A stretch of 64,000 nucleotides of DNA from Dysidea avara (Eukaryota > Porifera > Demospongiae > Dictyoceratida > Dysideidae). The notes under the pieces are model-generated. The model was not told where the DNA came from. It did no database searches and saw only the letters and a list, made by a program, of their open reading frames with translations. Below, in pieces: positions 38,352 to 50,224 of the stretch; the stretch's first letter is position 1, and every line of letters begins with the position of its first letter. The stretch is from assembly GCF_963678975.1 (NCBI RefSeq), contig NC_089276.1, forward strand, positions 22,861,059-22,925,058. Reading direction: 5' to 3'. The translations under genes and the position numbers were made by a program.

Positions 38352-40237
38352 TTGTAGATCTGTGTAGGCTCTGTAGGTTTCACTAGCTGCTTTTTTCTGC
38401 TTTTTGTTTTTTATAAATATACATTAAATTAGGTTTAACTTCTAGCTAGAGATCGGGGAGGATGGGAGTGCCATTAGGGCCGGAATAATAATATTAATAG
38501 AAAAAAATAGACCTGTGTCCCTTACATGTATCTGCTGCAAAATATTAGAGCATATAGTATATTCAAATGTATCTAATCATTTAACATCCTTTAACATTCT
38601 ATGCGATGAACAACATGGTTTCCGTCACAAAAGGAGTTGTGAAACACAATTAATTTCCACAGTAAATGACTTTAGGCCATACCTACTGGATCTTATGTTG
38701 CGCGGGCAAAACCTCAGAAAATTTGGGTAGGTAGGTCGATTTGATAATGATAATAATAATTAGTACATAATAGAAAATTAAAGTATTATGAACCATACAA
38801 AAAGAGCAACAACTACAAAAAGCGTTAATGAAACATATAGGGTGTTCTGCAGCACCATAATGTATTGCTGTACAATGAATCAAACCTCTTGAATATAAGA
38901 ACTATTTCGTTTGGAATATCTTCACCATTAAAGCTCAACCTTTTGAAGGGTTTAATCCCTGAGAGGAGCCTGGTTATCCCAATAGCTGATTTTCACTAGC
39001 ACATACGAGATTGACCATCTTGGCACACGTGATCCTATATCACGTGATTATCATTATCATTTCAGGTCATGAATAAAGACAGTCGGTCGGGCCCGTGCAA
39101 CATAAAATCCAATAGGTATGGCCTTAGTAAGGCCTTTGATAAGGTTCCACATTCCCGACTCTACCTCAAGCTCCAACATTATGGGATTGATGGATCTATC
39201 CTATTGTGGATTAAGTCCTTTTTAACTTGCAGATCCCAGTATGTAGTGCTAGAAGGGAAAAACAGCTACTCTAAACAAGTTCTCTCTGGTGTACCCCAAG
39301 GTACTGTACTTGCACCACTTCTGTTTTTATTGTATATAAATGATCTCCCTGCTTGTGTCAATAATAAAGTTAAACTGTATGCAGATGATGTCCTACTGTA
39401 CTCCTACATACATTCCGAATCCGATTGTACAGCCCTACAACAGGACCTTGACAAACTTACTGAATGGGCTCATACTTGGCTGATGGAATTTAACATTAAG
39501 AAATGTGAACACTTGAGAATTACCAATAAAAGAAATCCCATCATTTATAGCTATCATCTGGAGAATTCTATCATCTCTGAGGTTCCTCACACAAAATATC
39601 TTGGGGTCACCATTGACCAGAAACTATCATGGAATGAACACATTCAAAGAGTCACTAGCAAAGCAAACCAGGTTAATGGATTTTTGCGTCGTAATCTTCA
39701 CCAATGCCCTGTTTCTGTTAAGAACAATTGTTACAAGATGATGGTCCGCCCCATTGTTGAATATGCATCCTCTGTCTGGGCCCCCCACACCCACACCAAT
39801 ATAAACCAACTTGAATCCATCCAAAGGAGAGCAGCCAGATTTTGCTACAATAATTTTTCTAGATTTAGTAGTGTAACAAGAATGATGTCATCATTAAATT
39901 TACCTACCCTCGAAGAAAGAAGAAACAAGTCTAAGATAACTACAATGTATAAGATAATTAATGGCAATCTAAGTATACCTACAAATGATCTAATACCTAA
40001 TCATCGTCCATCAAGGGAAGGATGTTATAAACAGCTTGTCACTATGATTGACTCCTATAAATTTTCCTTTTTCCCTTCTACAATCAGACTCTGGAACACA
40101 CTCCCCCCCTTTGTAATTCACTCCCCTACCTTAGATGAGTTTTGTACCAACCTGAACATGCATTATGATCACACCTGTGCACAACAATCTTTTTGATTTC
40201 TGCACAGTAACAAATATAATAATATAATAATAATAAT
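38352..40237 (+). mobile_element. LINE B: truncated LINE with 15-bp target duplication
   Basis: Flanked by an exact 15-bp duplication AAATACGGACGATTT (38337-38351 and 40238-40252) and ending in an (AAT)n tail, so a target-primed insertion. The RT frame starts around 38500 (RPVSLTCICCKILEHI, DEQHGFRHKRSCETQLIS), is interrupted by a MITE at 38675-39123, and resumes at 39127 through SGVPQGTVLAPLLFLLYIND, the catalytic YADD, IVEYASSVWAPH and IQRRAARF to a stop at 40194-40196. No endonuclease is present. Confidence 0.82.
38675..39123. mobile_element. PIF/Harbinger-type MITE inside LINE B
   Basis: 449 bp with termini of about 34 bp starting GGCCATACCTA; the two ends match except for a few positions. 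Flanked by TTA at 38672-38674 and 39124-39126, the 3-bp target typical of PIF/Harbinger. Removing it and one TTA makes the RT frame continuous, with the expected DFSKAFDKV motif across the site. Confidence 0.8.
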
Positions 40238-40589
40238 AAATACGGACGATTTCCGTTATGAAGGGAAGCCATCAAATTGACACCTTTCACTGTCAGCGAA
40301 GATGAATGGGACACAAAGAAGGACACTGGTAAGTCCATGAAGAAGGCATTGCATGTACTTCGGTATGCCAAAAGGCACCTGTTGGGTCGAACAGTGAAAA
40401 AATCCAAGCCTATAGCCTTAGCCATTATCGAATGAGCCTTATCCGCAATTACGTCACAACGCGAAAATAACGCAAAAATGGCGAAAAGTGTGGGGGCCAA
40501 GTGGGATACTTTGTATCGAAGCGAGGTAGAGAAAAAGACAGGCAACATCTATTTAGTCCCATTACAGCAGCATACTGCATAGTAATCCT

Positions 40590-41600
40590 CTTCTTTATTA
40601 TTGTTACTGAGCAGACAGCACAGCTGATATAAGTTCAGGGAAAAAAGCAATCAAAATAAATTTAGCTACGTACGGTAGTTACAAAGATTATAGTTATTTG
40701 AGTTCCATACAATGTTTGCAGTTCTGCCGAAAAGAGCCAATATTGTTGCTCTCAATTATGGATCCGAAGATGGTAAGTTGTTCCAATCCTTAATTGATCT
40801 GGAGTAAAAGCTCTGTTGGTGTGAATAGGTGGATGAGTTTGGTAGAATAAAATGATGTGGGTGTTATAGTCTGGTGGATCTTGTCATTGAAATAAAATGA
40901 GGAGGAATTGACAGTGAATAATCTTGATGTATAATTTTGAAAAGTGTTTGTAATCTGTTTCAGCTGAAGGCTTGGCCAAGAAAGATGCTGTAACTGAGCT
41001 GAATCGATTGAAATCATTTAGGACCCATCTAGCTGCCCTACGCTGTACTTTCTCTAGCTGCTGAATATTGTTATGGTGGTATGGGTCCCAGATGACTGCA
41101 GCGTATTCCATTGATGGTTGTACTATTGTAAGGTAGGCTGTTGTTTTGATGTTAGATGAGTAGCAACTCAGATTGCATTTCAAGAAGTTTAATGTTCTAT
41201 TGGCCTTGGCAGCTATATTATTAATGTGCGGAGACCATGATAGTTTGTTATCCAATGTAGCACCAAGGTAGGAGTGTTGGTTTGATGTACCCACTGAAAT
41301 TGTGATTGTTTAGCTAGCTTGTGGTTGAAAATGATTTGTGATAATGATCTGGTAAACCGCATAATAGTACATTTGGTTACATTGAATCTTAATTGCCACA
41401 TAGTTGCCCATTTGTGTGGTTGATCAAGATCATGCTAAAGTTAAATGGCATCCTCCTTGGTGCATGGTGATAAAGTAAAGTCATCAGCAAACAACTGTAG
41501 TGGCGAATTTACATGTTCTGTTATATCATTAATATATAGAAGATCCATCAAAGGGCCAAGGACCGTCCCTTGAAGGGCTCCTGAGTGAACAGCAGCATAG
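40590..41600 (-). pseudogene. LINE C: decayed reverse transcriptase
   Basis: The left end shares the TTCTTTATTATT and CAGACAGCACAGCTG 3'-end words with LINE A, so it is the same or a sister family. On the minus strand the pieces read GALQGTVLGPLMDLLYINDI, LFADDFTL (catalytic motif kept), LGATLDNKLSWSPHI and QRRAARWVLNDFN. They are spread over several frames with frameshifts. 5'-truncated near 41600. Confidence 0.7.
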
Positions 41601-41752
41601 CCGATCATTCCTCTTCTCTGGAATGAGGAAAGCTAGACGTTTGTAAAACACAATTGCTTGATCAGCCATCCCACCCGTTGCAGAGAAAACAAGAAGAGTA
41701 AAGGTGCCATGCCGAGCCATGTGGAACGCCAAATGCGACAAAAATCAGGTAA
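41600..41752 (-). pseudogene. Retroelement C-terminal fragment
   Basis: A short frame, TGGMADQAIVFYKRLAFLIP, matches the kind of C-terminal tail (GGMGKEA...FYKRLA) seen after reverse transcriptase in some cnidarian and sponge retroelements. A cousin lies at 47301-47630. Assignment is from memory of the motif and is tentative. Confidence 0.35.
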
Positions 41753-41765
41753 ATTTTTTATTTAA

Positions 41766-41965
41766 CATCGATATTTTGAATTCGATAAAAACCGTCACAT
41801 CGATGTTTTTAAATCGATGTGATCGATGTTTTGTAATCGAAGTTTAATAGCTACAGATGTTTTAAAATCGATTTGATCGATGTTTTGTAGTCGATGTTAT
41901 AGCATCGATCTAAAAACATCGATGATTTTGCATCGATCTCCAAACATCGATGCAGAAATCGAGGT
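41766..41965. repeat. ATCGAT-rich palindromic cluster
   Basis: About a dozen ATCGAT or CATCGATG words in 200 bp, in both orientations, with spacers such as TTTTAAA and TTTTGTA. CpG dinucleotides are far denser than around it. Confidence 0.75.
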
Positions 41966-43649
41966 GTCAAATTCATGCTCGGTGTCACGTATTCGAGCTT
42001 CATAGCTAAGCACGCTTTTTCACATTTTCGTGACGACGATAAATAGGTAGCTAGACAGATTTTTTTCACATAAACGAAAACATTAAACAGATAGCGGCTA
42101 CAAAATAAAACACATTAAACACTGGATGAGTCGGTGGGGTCTATTCTACGGAACGGAACGGAACGGAACGAAATGATGGACTAAACTACGGAACGGAATG
42201 CTTTCTCAAATTGAAGCTAGCAGCTTACCATTGCTGTACAAGTTATCGGTGGCACTTCCAGCAGGTAATCAAACGCACCTCAAGAAAGATAAAACGAATT
42301 TAAGGATCGATTGTGGGTTCTTGTTGGTTGTCATTAGTAACGAAGTAGTAATTGTGGGAATAGCTGTTTCAATGTGTTCATCTTCGTAGGGAACTTAATG
42401 CATGACTTGTTTTTACTAGTATGTGAATTGTTTTTGCTTACTTTGACTTTAGAATGTACAGTCTGGGGCCCAGCCTTTCTAATCGGCATAAATCAGTATG
42501 TAGCTACACTAGAGTGTAGTACAAAGGAAACAAGTATGGTGACAAGCTGAACCAATTCAGTCTAAGCAGAATCTAAAGGAATTTTGTGCAGTGTGTGAGG
42601 AGCAAACATTCAGATACCTCAAGGAGGCTGGGTACTGATGAAAGCCGGAATGGAACAGAACGGAACCAATAGGGGCGTGCGCCAAGTTAAAAAATCGTTT
42701 GAAACAGGTTGTGCGCTGTTTCCAATTGAGTTCTATACACATGCTAGAAGTCATTTGCTCGACCACTCTATTTAATTCCCACTGCAAGAATGTATTGTAC
42801 AATCGTCTAAGCTGAACAACGATCATTTAGCCATAGATAGTATATACTACGTACCCGGGATTGTGTACCGCCGGTTTTCAAAGGAACGATCATCGTTGTA
42901 CTCGTTAACACTTTTCCTTTGTAGTGTACCGCGCAAGTGTTGTACTAGGCGGCATAGTACTGGAGCTCAACAGCATCATATCTGCTACCCTCTACAGTTC
43001 CAATGGCTAGAAGACAGATTCTGATCGGCTAAGTGTCAAAGCCAGAAAATCGGCACGAGCTGAGTGGTAAAATAGTGGTATCCGATTCGTGCTGTTGAAA
43101 GGTGTTTGGGGATCTCAGCTCTTGTTAAATGGCTAAATACCTCACTTACTATGATGCTTTTGGTTGAGTGGATGCAGGCGAATCGTTTAAGGTAGACATG
43201 ACGATTGTAGCTTGGTTTTTTGAGTCGTTATTCGATGAAATATGGTAGCGAGATTGAGGTTTGTAAAATCACTTACACGATGCTTATGCTGTATTTCAAG
43301 CGTTTTCCTGGTAATTCAGTCTATTGAGAAGTGTTCGAGTGTATCCTTTCACTGTTTACAAAATGTTGAAGAGGTTAAATCTTTCGTATTAGTAAAATCG
43401 CCAGGAGGTGGCCGGTTTTACGGGAAACGTTTACGATTACTAACAGAAGACCGTATTTGTTGAAACCATCATAATAAATGAGACATGTATATACATTTAC
43501 AAATTCAGTAACCCTCGGTCACATGCGACCACAAGGCTGGTGATCAAGTGATACCAACGTGGGCATGGCAAGGGAGAAAAGTAATTACAATTACAAACAA
43601 AAACAACGATTACAAAACAAAACAAAAATATTAAATTACAAGTACATTA

Positions 43650-44515
43650 TCACAACCACTCTCGGCAATCCCTTGCCATAAAAATCCTCTGGGATGCAGT
43701 CATACAAACCTTCGAGGCATCATCCAGCATCCGTCGAACCAGTGACCTTGTGATATTGATGTCCTTATCAATAAAATGTAGTACATTGTAAGTGTTAGTG
43801 ACTGAAAATTGCTGGAAGTGACCTAAAACGCTGATCTCAAGAGTCTCATAAAAGTTGGTAACATTTAACCGATCTAGCTCTGATAGAATTTGGTGGTATT
43901 CAGCCTTATTTTGTTTGCGAGATCTAGCCTGCTCAAGATGGTGGGCACTGTCCAATGGACATGTCAGTTCAAATAAAGGTATACTAGAAGTGACGGTATT
44001 ATGGATAACAATGTCTGGTCTAAAGGGGGTCACAATCACATTAGGTAGAAGTGTAGATGGGGGTGACTCACTGGCTCGCAAGTTAGGAAGGTCAGCATAA
44101 ACCCGGATATAGGGCAAGTCAATGTAAACCCTGATGAAACTGTCGACCAAAGACTGAATGACTAAATCATGTCGATAAGTGTACCTTTCCTGAGATAACG
44201 CAACCGGACAGCCCCCCAAGACATGAGCAGTAGTTGGACGTGAGGAATCACAAAGTACACATTTTGCATGACATTGTATATTCCACCTTCGCAAGTTCAT
44301 GGCAGTTGGCAGAGTGTCCGAAGCCGCCCGCAAAAGAAATGACAGCTGACCAGGATGCATACTGGATAGTAATCGGTTCCAAGTTCGACAAGAGGTCTCA
44401 AGCTCGGCAGAGTCTGCAAACTTGCACTGAACAGAAAGTGTTTGAAGTATTGAAGTACAACTCGGATTGGCAGTGTTGATAAGTGTTAACGAAGTCAGTA
44501 CGCAATTCCGGGTAC
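43650..44515 (-). pseudogene. Retroelement C-terminus with zinc finger and restriction-like endonuclease
   Basis: An open frame running from about 44515 to a stop at 43650-43652. It carries CVLCDSSRPTTAHVLGGCP (a CCHC-type knuckle), then RPDIVI and FELTCP in the spacing of a PD-(D/E)XK restriction-like nuclease, then SRKQNKAEYHQILSEL. This arrangement is found downstream of reverse transcriptase in R2/NeSL-type LINEs. The reverse transcriptase itself is absent here, so the copy is truncated. Confidence 0.6.
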
Positions 44516-44519
44516 GTAG

Positions 44520-46600
44520 TATATAATATCTATGATTTAGCTAAGTTGTTAACCTATTTTTTTGTAAGCACTGTTAATACAACATACTGCAGTTTGCTAA
44601 CTCTCGTAAATCGCTGCCAATAATGGTAGAATTAGTTTGTTTTGTTTTTTTTAGAATGGTAGAATTAGTCGCTTCAGAAAACCAGCGACACTTGCACTAA
44701 TAAGGCTTGAATACTGCTACAACATGAAAATACTATAGTAGTTTAGCTTTTTGAATGGTAAAGAAAGTACTTCTACATCAGGATTAAACTAAACTGGATG
44801 GATTTTATTTACACACACCTTGCCACGTGGTGGGCATTTAAAAGAACTTTCGAGCGAACGATTACTAGCATGCCTATAAACAGAAAAGAACTAATTCTAG
44901 CACAATTCTAGTTATTGTGTGACAGTTAGAAACAGTGCACAATCTGTTTTACACTTGGCGCGCCATCCGATTGATTCCGTTCCGTTCCATTCCGGCTTTC
45001 ATCAATACCCCTAGGGGGCTACATTGCGTGAACATCAATGATTCATTAACAGAGTAGTGGACTAAATGCCAGATATCTCAGCCTGAGTAGGGAGTTGAAT
45101 CCAGGATGGAGTCTATTTTACAGAATGGAATGCTTTCTGAATCAAAACTTGCAGCTTGGCTAGCCGCTATCATTGCTGAAATTGCATTTTATCAGTGGAG
45201 CCTCCAGGAAAATGGAATAGGATGACAATAAAATATTAATAGCTGTCTCATGCAGTGATTGTTCTACTACCTGATATATCAAGCAGGTCTCTTCAATTCA
45301 TTTATTACATGATCAAGGCAAGTTTTGTTACTACAATACAGTAGCCGATTGGATGTCAGTTGTTTCTGCTGATCTTGACAAGATAGTTTAGAAGATCACT
45401 CAATTTCTTCAGTTTCAGAGCATAATATCCACAGAGAAATTAACTAGAAAGTTACTGGTGACAGGAAAAGGCTAGGTGATCATGACTTTATTCAGTCTAA
45501 TAAACAGAATATATGGTTGATTGAGTGAGGTATCACTTTCAGAATGTTCAGACGACCAGCGATGAGATGCATGGATTCATCAAATTTTTGTTGCAGTTGG
45601 AGACATTAAATATCCAAAAGCAAACTGACTATAATATTAATTCACTTTCTTTATATTTTCTCAATTTGAGCCTGTATACAAATAATTACTAGTAAGTTTT
45701 TCTTAGTCAATAGAAATCCTAGAATAAGATGGGAGAGAATTATCTTTGTTTACCTATACTGTACAACTTCAAAGGAAAATGAAGAAAACATACAGACAAA
45801 TCAATAAAATTAGTACCACTACAATAAGGTGAATTACAGATTTAAATACTTTATGAATTAGAGCCTTTAGAGATAATTATTGTTCCAAAGCAAAATTGTA
45901 GACAGAACAAACAAAGATTGGTGAGTTCTTGGTTAATTAACGACACTGATTGGAGATTAAAAGGGTGGTAACTTCTTGTTCTTGAATATGTTGCAAGGTG
46001 GAGGTACAAATCAAAATGGGATATCAATTTCATTACGAAAAATTTGTATACATAAATAATCTAGCATTACTGTATTCATTTGTCCTCCACTTAAATATGC
46101 TACAACAGTGTCGGTACATTGGCAGTCTACCTCAACTCTAGAGTAGATCCAACACAGAGCAGCCCGCACTGTAACAAATACATGTGATCCCACTGTAATT
46201 TCATGGACCAGGGAATCACTTGAAATTAGACAAACAAATTTAGCCTATTTTGTTTGAAGTGAAGCATGTGAAATGTTACACTTAAGAAATCCTAGGATTC
46301 TTAGGTGGTATGTAACTAATGTGTGTTCCATTTCAAGTCTGACTAGATACATTGAAATTACACACACATCTTGGTCCAAATCATGTTTGCCTGGTGGCTA
46401 TGGACATGGTTTAATTCACATGCATAGAAGGCTTATAATTGAGATTTGGTTGACCTTGGAGTTTTGGCATTTAGCCTGATTCAAGGCTAACAGTCAGACA
46501 CATCCTTGAATTTGTGCAACAGAAAAAATCAGCTCACTATTGAACACGGCATTAGTCCACTGCACCGGCTGTTAATAACTCCATGCATACACTTCAGTGA
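44520..46600. other. Interior of the inverted-arm structure, no gene seen
   Basis: Holds GATTCCGTTCCGTTCCATTC words near 44970-45000, inverted relative to the left arm, and the degenerate arm copy from 45105. No coding sequence is supported. Confidence 0.4.
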
Positions 46601-47300
46601 TGTTTGCAGAATATAGCCTCATTGGGTCTGCCAAAATATTTGCTCCTCACACACTGCACAAAATCCTTCAAGTTTTAATTCAGCTGGCTCTTTCCTGTTA
46701 CCAGTGTCTTCCTGCTTGCTTTATTTGTACACTGACTTAGCTATGACTTGAAAAGCCTGCCCAGACTGTTTTTTAAAGACAAAATAAGCAAAACAGCCCA
46801 CATAAAGTGCCCTTCTTGATATATCCGTAGATGAACCATGGATGAACATCACTGATACAGCTCATCCCACAATTAATACTTCGTTACTAATGACAACCAA
46901 CAAGAAACCACAATCGATCCTTAAATTATTTTTATCCTATGTTTAATGACCCACTGGAGGTGCCACTGATAACCTGTAAGGGCAGTGTCAGCAATGGTAA
47001 GTTGCAAGCTTCAATTTGAGAAAGCGTTCCGTTCCGTGGTTTAGTCCATCATTCCGTTCCGTTTCGTATAATTTTTTTTAATAGATGGTAATGTAATAAG
47101 ATGAGATTTTTTTTTTTCCCGGGCTAGATGTAATGCCCTTTCCTACCACCCCCAGCACAAGAGACAAACGTGCTGGACAAGAACTGAAAAGCGGGACATC
47201 TAAAAGTCCCTAGGGCCATTTGTTAGGCCCATTTCCGGGGAAGCATCTGGTGATCTAAACGAGATGGAGCGGCTTCCACGGATGCACATCGTCGCTGACC

Positions 47301-47640
47301 TCAACAGCCGCTGAGGGAGAAAGACAGGGTACAGCGAATCCACGCCAAAGTACTACTGTACGATAAAGCACTACGTTTGGAAAGGAGCTCAGCAAGCCGG
47401 CGATAAAATGTGATGGCTTCCTTCCCCATGCATGCCCCCAGTTGTATAATAGACCCCACCGGATTAGTCAAGCTGAACCTCTGCCAAGCGAAATTCAGCA
47501 GAGCCAAATACGTGTGACAAATATACTGCGACAAATCACTTTGCTGACAAATACCATCTGCTGAAAGCGAAGGGGCTGCACTGAAGGACTTGTACTGTTG
47601 CGGTACGAGCGGGATCGTGTGTGTTTGCATGTGACGTCGC
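47301..47640 (-). pseudogene. Retroelement C-terminal fragment
   Basis: A frame of about 109 codons with GACMGKEAITFYRRLAELLS and YSSTLAWIRCTLSFSLSG, the same class of tail as at 41600-41752. Tentative. Confidence 0.35.
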
Positions 47641-47858
47641 CATAGAATTATGAATACCTGGGTTTTAGTAAACTGACGTCACAGCAGCTATAGGGTCTAA
47701 CTAGCATGTTATTTATGTAAACACTTTTTGTAGGGCGTAGTTTATAGTAAAGCGGGAAACTTTGGTTGTGCGTGTTGTCAGCGAGTGTGTGAAAACCAGG
47801 TAGCAAACTGAAGCCATTGTCAAAACCTGACATGATAGGTCTATAGCATCGCGGGAAG

Positions 47859-50175
47859 ATGGCTATGTTAGCCGACTTTCGATCACAACGTAAGTTAAGC
47901 CACTCGATGACCCTCGCCAGTAGTTATTGTCTATAGTATCGCAGTAAGCTATATATAACTACTAATCTGGGGTCATATATCTCAACTCTCAAGTATATAG
48001 ACAATTAATGGCCAATGAGGGATAAAGCACAATAATAGAATGTATGGCGGTCGCCCTCAAGCTGCATCCGGGGGTCTATCGTGTTGTCGACTCGCGTGTT
48101 GTTAGTGCCTAGTCTCGCGCCTGCAGTCAAACTGTCCTTTATCCTTGTGTGTTTTGTATTGGTCGACCGGCCCAATAGCTAGCTACAAACGGGAAAAAAA
48201 ACTGAAAAAAAGCTCACGGCTCAAAAATTCAGGCAAAGAAAGAAAAGTCTAGACTTCAGTCGAGTTCCGGGGTTCAGCAGGACTGAGAATCAGGCAGTCA
48301 GTCATCTGAAAGCCATTTCCGGAGCCGGAGTAGCTATATAGAGTATAGTATCAGTAGCGAATGTTTTTGCCAATAGTCCTTCGTGCGCGGCGCAAAAGAG
48401 GTCATCAGTGCAGGTTTTAAGCGCCTGTACTGAAGCAAAGGGGCGACGTTTCTGGCCTAACAAAGCTACAGCAGACTACAAGGTTTACCCACAGCTAGTT
48501 ACACGAAACCAGTGTCGACCACAATAGCGTAGTGGTGAATTCCCAAGGATCGTCCCTATACGTCAATATTCATTTGTTTATCAGTTTATTTATTTAGCTA
48601 CGCCTAATGATGTGAAAACACCAAAGGTTTGTTTTGGTAGCAACCAACAGCCATATAGCAACATACACTGGCAATTATTACTATATACTACTTAATTAGC
48701 TGAACATAGTTAAAATTATAAGTGTTTAAAATTGTTAGTTGGAGGTTTTGTTTGGCAACATAGATCAGTACTGAGGTATATTGTATATATATATATATAT
48801 TATGATGTCAATGTAGTGCCATGGCGCATGCGTCGAGATATTTCTTATCCATAGTAACTAAATTGGCACTGTAAAATCTCATTCTTCCCAAGAACAATTC
48901 CAGAGTTCAATCAGCTAACTACCACAAGACATTGACAGTTTTAATTTTTTTGCTAGTATAGTTGAGTGACTAAGAAAAGAAGAGAGAAAATAAAGTTGAT
49001 GGTGACAGATCTAGAACCTGTGGCTCCCAAATGATAGACCAGTACCCTAACTAGACGATATCGTAATTTGGTACCCTATATAAATGATTCTGTAAATATG
49101 TAGAATCACAGTTAAATACGATATTATGATATCATAATTTGAAGACGCAAATACAGTAATTATCACAACATACGATAATATTGTAATATCGCACAGCCCC
49201 TTTACCGTAATTTGCTTTCTTTTGTGCAAAAAGAATTTTTTGATAAAAAAATTTGTGTAAAACTATTTTCGTATGATTTACATGAATGACTGCTCTATTA
49301 GAGTAGTTCGATCTTATGTAAAATTTTCACGTAAAATTTTCGCACAAGTTTTGCATACGAAAATTATTTTACAACGAAAAAAGCAAAATACAGTATAATC
49401 TTAGTTGTAGTACATGGACAGATTTGTTGTTAAGACTCTTTCTTGAAGATTGAGTGTGATACTTCTATAATGATTTTACTGGTAGAATTTTGGTGGGTGC
49501 CATTCATTTTAGGGGGAGTCCTACTAAACATTATATAATTATACTACTGTGCTGTTTGATAAGAACATTTGGGTATACTTTTGACCAAATTTGCACAAAA
49601 TAATTATGTGATCATATTTGGAAAATCAGTCTTAAAGTCACATTTGACAAAATAATATTTATGAAAAAACAGGGTATCTCGAGCAATCAATCAGCATTGC
49701 AGGAATCTATATCAGTCAGTACCTAGAATTGCAACAAATTTGATGAAATAGTCCAACAGGTACATAACTGTCTTAATGGGAGGACAATGAATTGTATAAA
49801 CCCAATTGTTTCATGCGTGAAATTAAGACTGCTTTTTCAAAATTCAGTCACAAATGTAAGCACTTCTGTTACATACTTAAACTCTGTTGCATGCTCTTTT
49901 AGCTTCATCCAGACCAGAATTAAAAGACTTGATAGGGTATGTTACTCCACAGTATGCAGCTCACTGGAAAGAGATAGGAATATGTATTGGTGTTCGTGCT
50001 GAGGATACAAAAATTATAGAACTTGCATATCCTACTATGCTTGATAAGTGCTGTAATGAAATGTTCTTCAAGTGGCTTGAATATGATGTAGATGCCAGTT
50101 GGGACAAATTGTTTACTGCTATTGATTCTCCTGCTGTATCACAACATATTGAAAGCCCACCAGATTCTGTCACTG
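47859..50175 (+). CDS. Death-domain protein, first two exons
   Basis: Exon 1, 47859-47889, starts in a strong context (AAGATGG) and reads MAMLADFRSQ before CAAC|GTAAGT. Exon 2, 49903-50175, follows TGCTCTTTTAG and ends CACTG|GTAAGT. Both junctions are phase 1. Exon 2 encodes a death-domain fold: PELKDLIGYVTPQYAAHWKE, IGICIGVRAEDTKII, then KCCNEMFFKWLEYD and ASWDKLFTAI. Death domains mediate homotypic assembly of signalling complexes, and sponges carry many such genes. The region upstream of 47859 and to about 48400 is CpG-rich, as at a promoter. No further exon was recognised, so the gene is incomplete here. The join across the 2 kb intron is supported only by phase and order. Confidence 0.7.
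49195..49400. mobile_element. Degenerate foldback element with CTCTATTAGAG module
   Basis: Second copy of the 10590-10850 layout: TTCGTATGATTTACATGAA, centre TGACTGCTCTATTAGAGTAG, then TTTGCATACGAAAATTATTT. In the intron of the death-domain gene. Confidence 0.55.
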
Positions 50176-50224
50176 GTAAGTTTACTCAAGGCCAGTGTGC
50201 CATATTGTGCATATATTGACAGAA

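Larger units (their letters stand above)
36000..40440 (+). mobile_element. Composite repeat, copy 2, split by nested insertions
   Basis: Three blocks make one copy: 36000-36230 (most of the foldback core, ending AGCTTGTTTC), 38071-38351 (rest of the core, from AGTACTCTTTATTG, and the downstream arm) and 40238-40440 (captured-exon-like block ACGGACGATTTCCGTTATGA through CACTG|GTAAGT). The breaks are filled by a TIR-like element containing LINE A (36231-38070) and by LINE B (38352-40237). Removing them restores colinearity with the copies at 52835 and 53778. Confidence 0.75.
42131..47462. mobile_element. Large inverted-arm (foldback) structure
   Basis: The left arm 42131-42615 and right arm 46605-47070 are inverted copies. 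They share GGAACGGAATGATGGACTAA-like ends, TTTCTCAAATTGAAGC, GGATCGATTGTGG, GTTGGTTGTCATTAGTAACG and GTGCAGTGTGTGAGGAGCAA. A GGTGGGGTCTATT terminus at 42134 reappears inverted at about 47448. A third, degenerate direct copy of the arm starts near 45105. Between them sit the R2-like fragment and other debris. Either a large foldback transposon filled by later insertions, or two opposed copies of one element. Confidence 0.6.

Noticed and set aside
41851..42069. 72-codon minus-strand frame
   Set aside because: It lies over the ATCGAT cluster and is explained by the repeat.
43242..43463. 73-codon plus-strand frame inside the inverted-arm structure
   Set aside because: No recognisable motif and no second copy seen; too little to call a gene.
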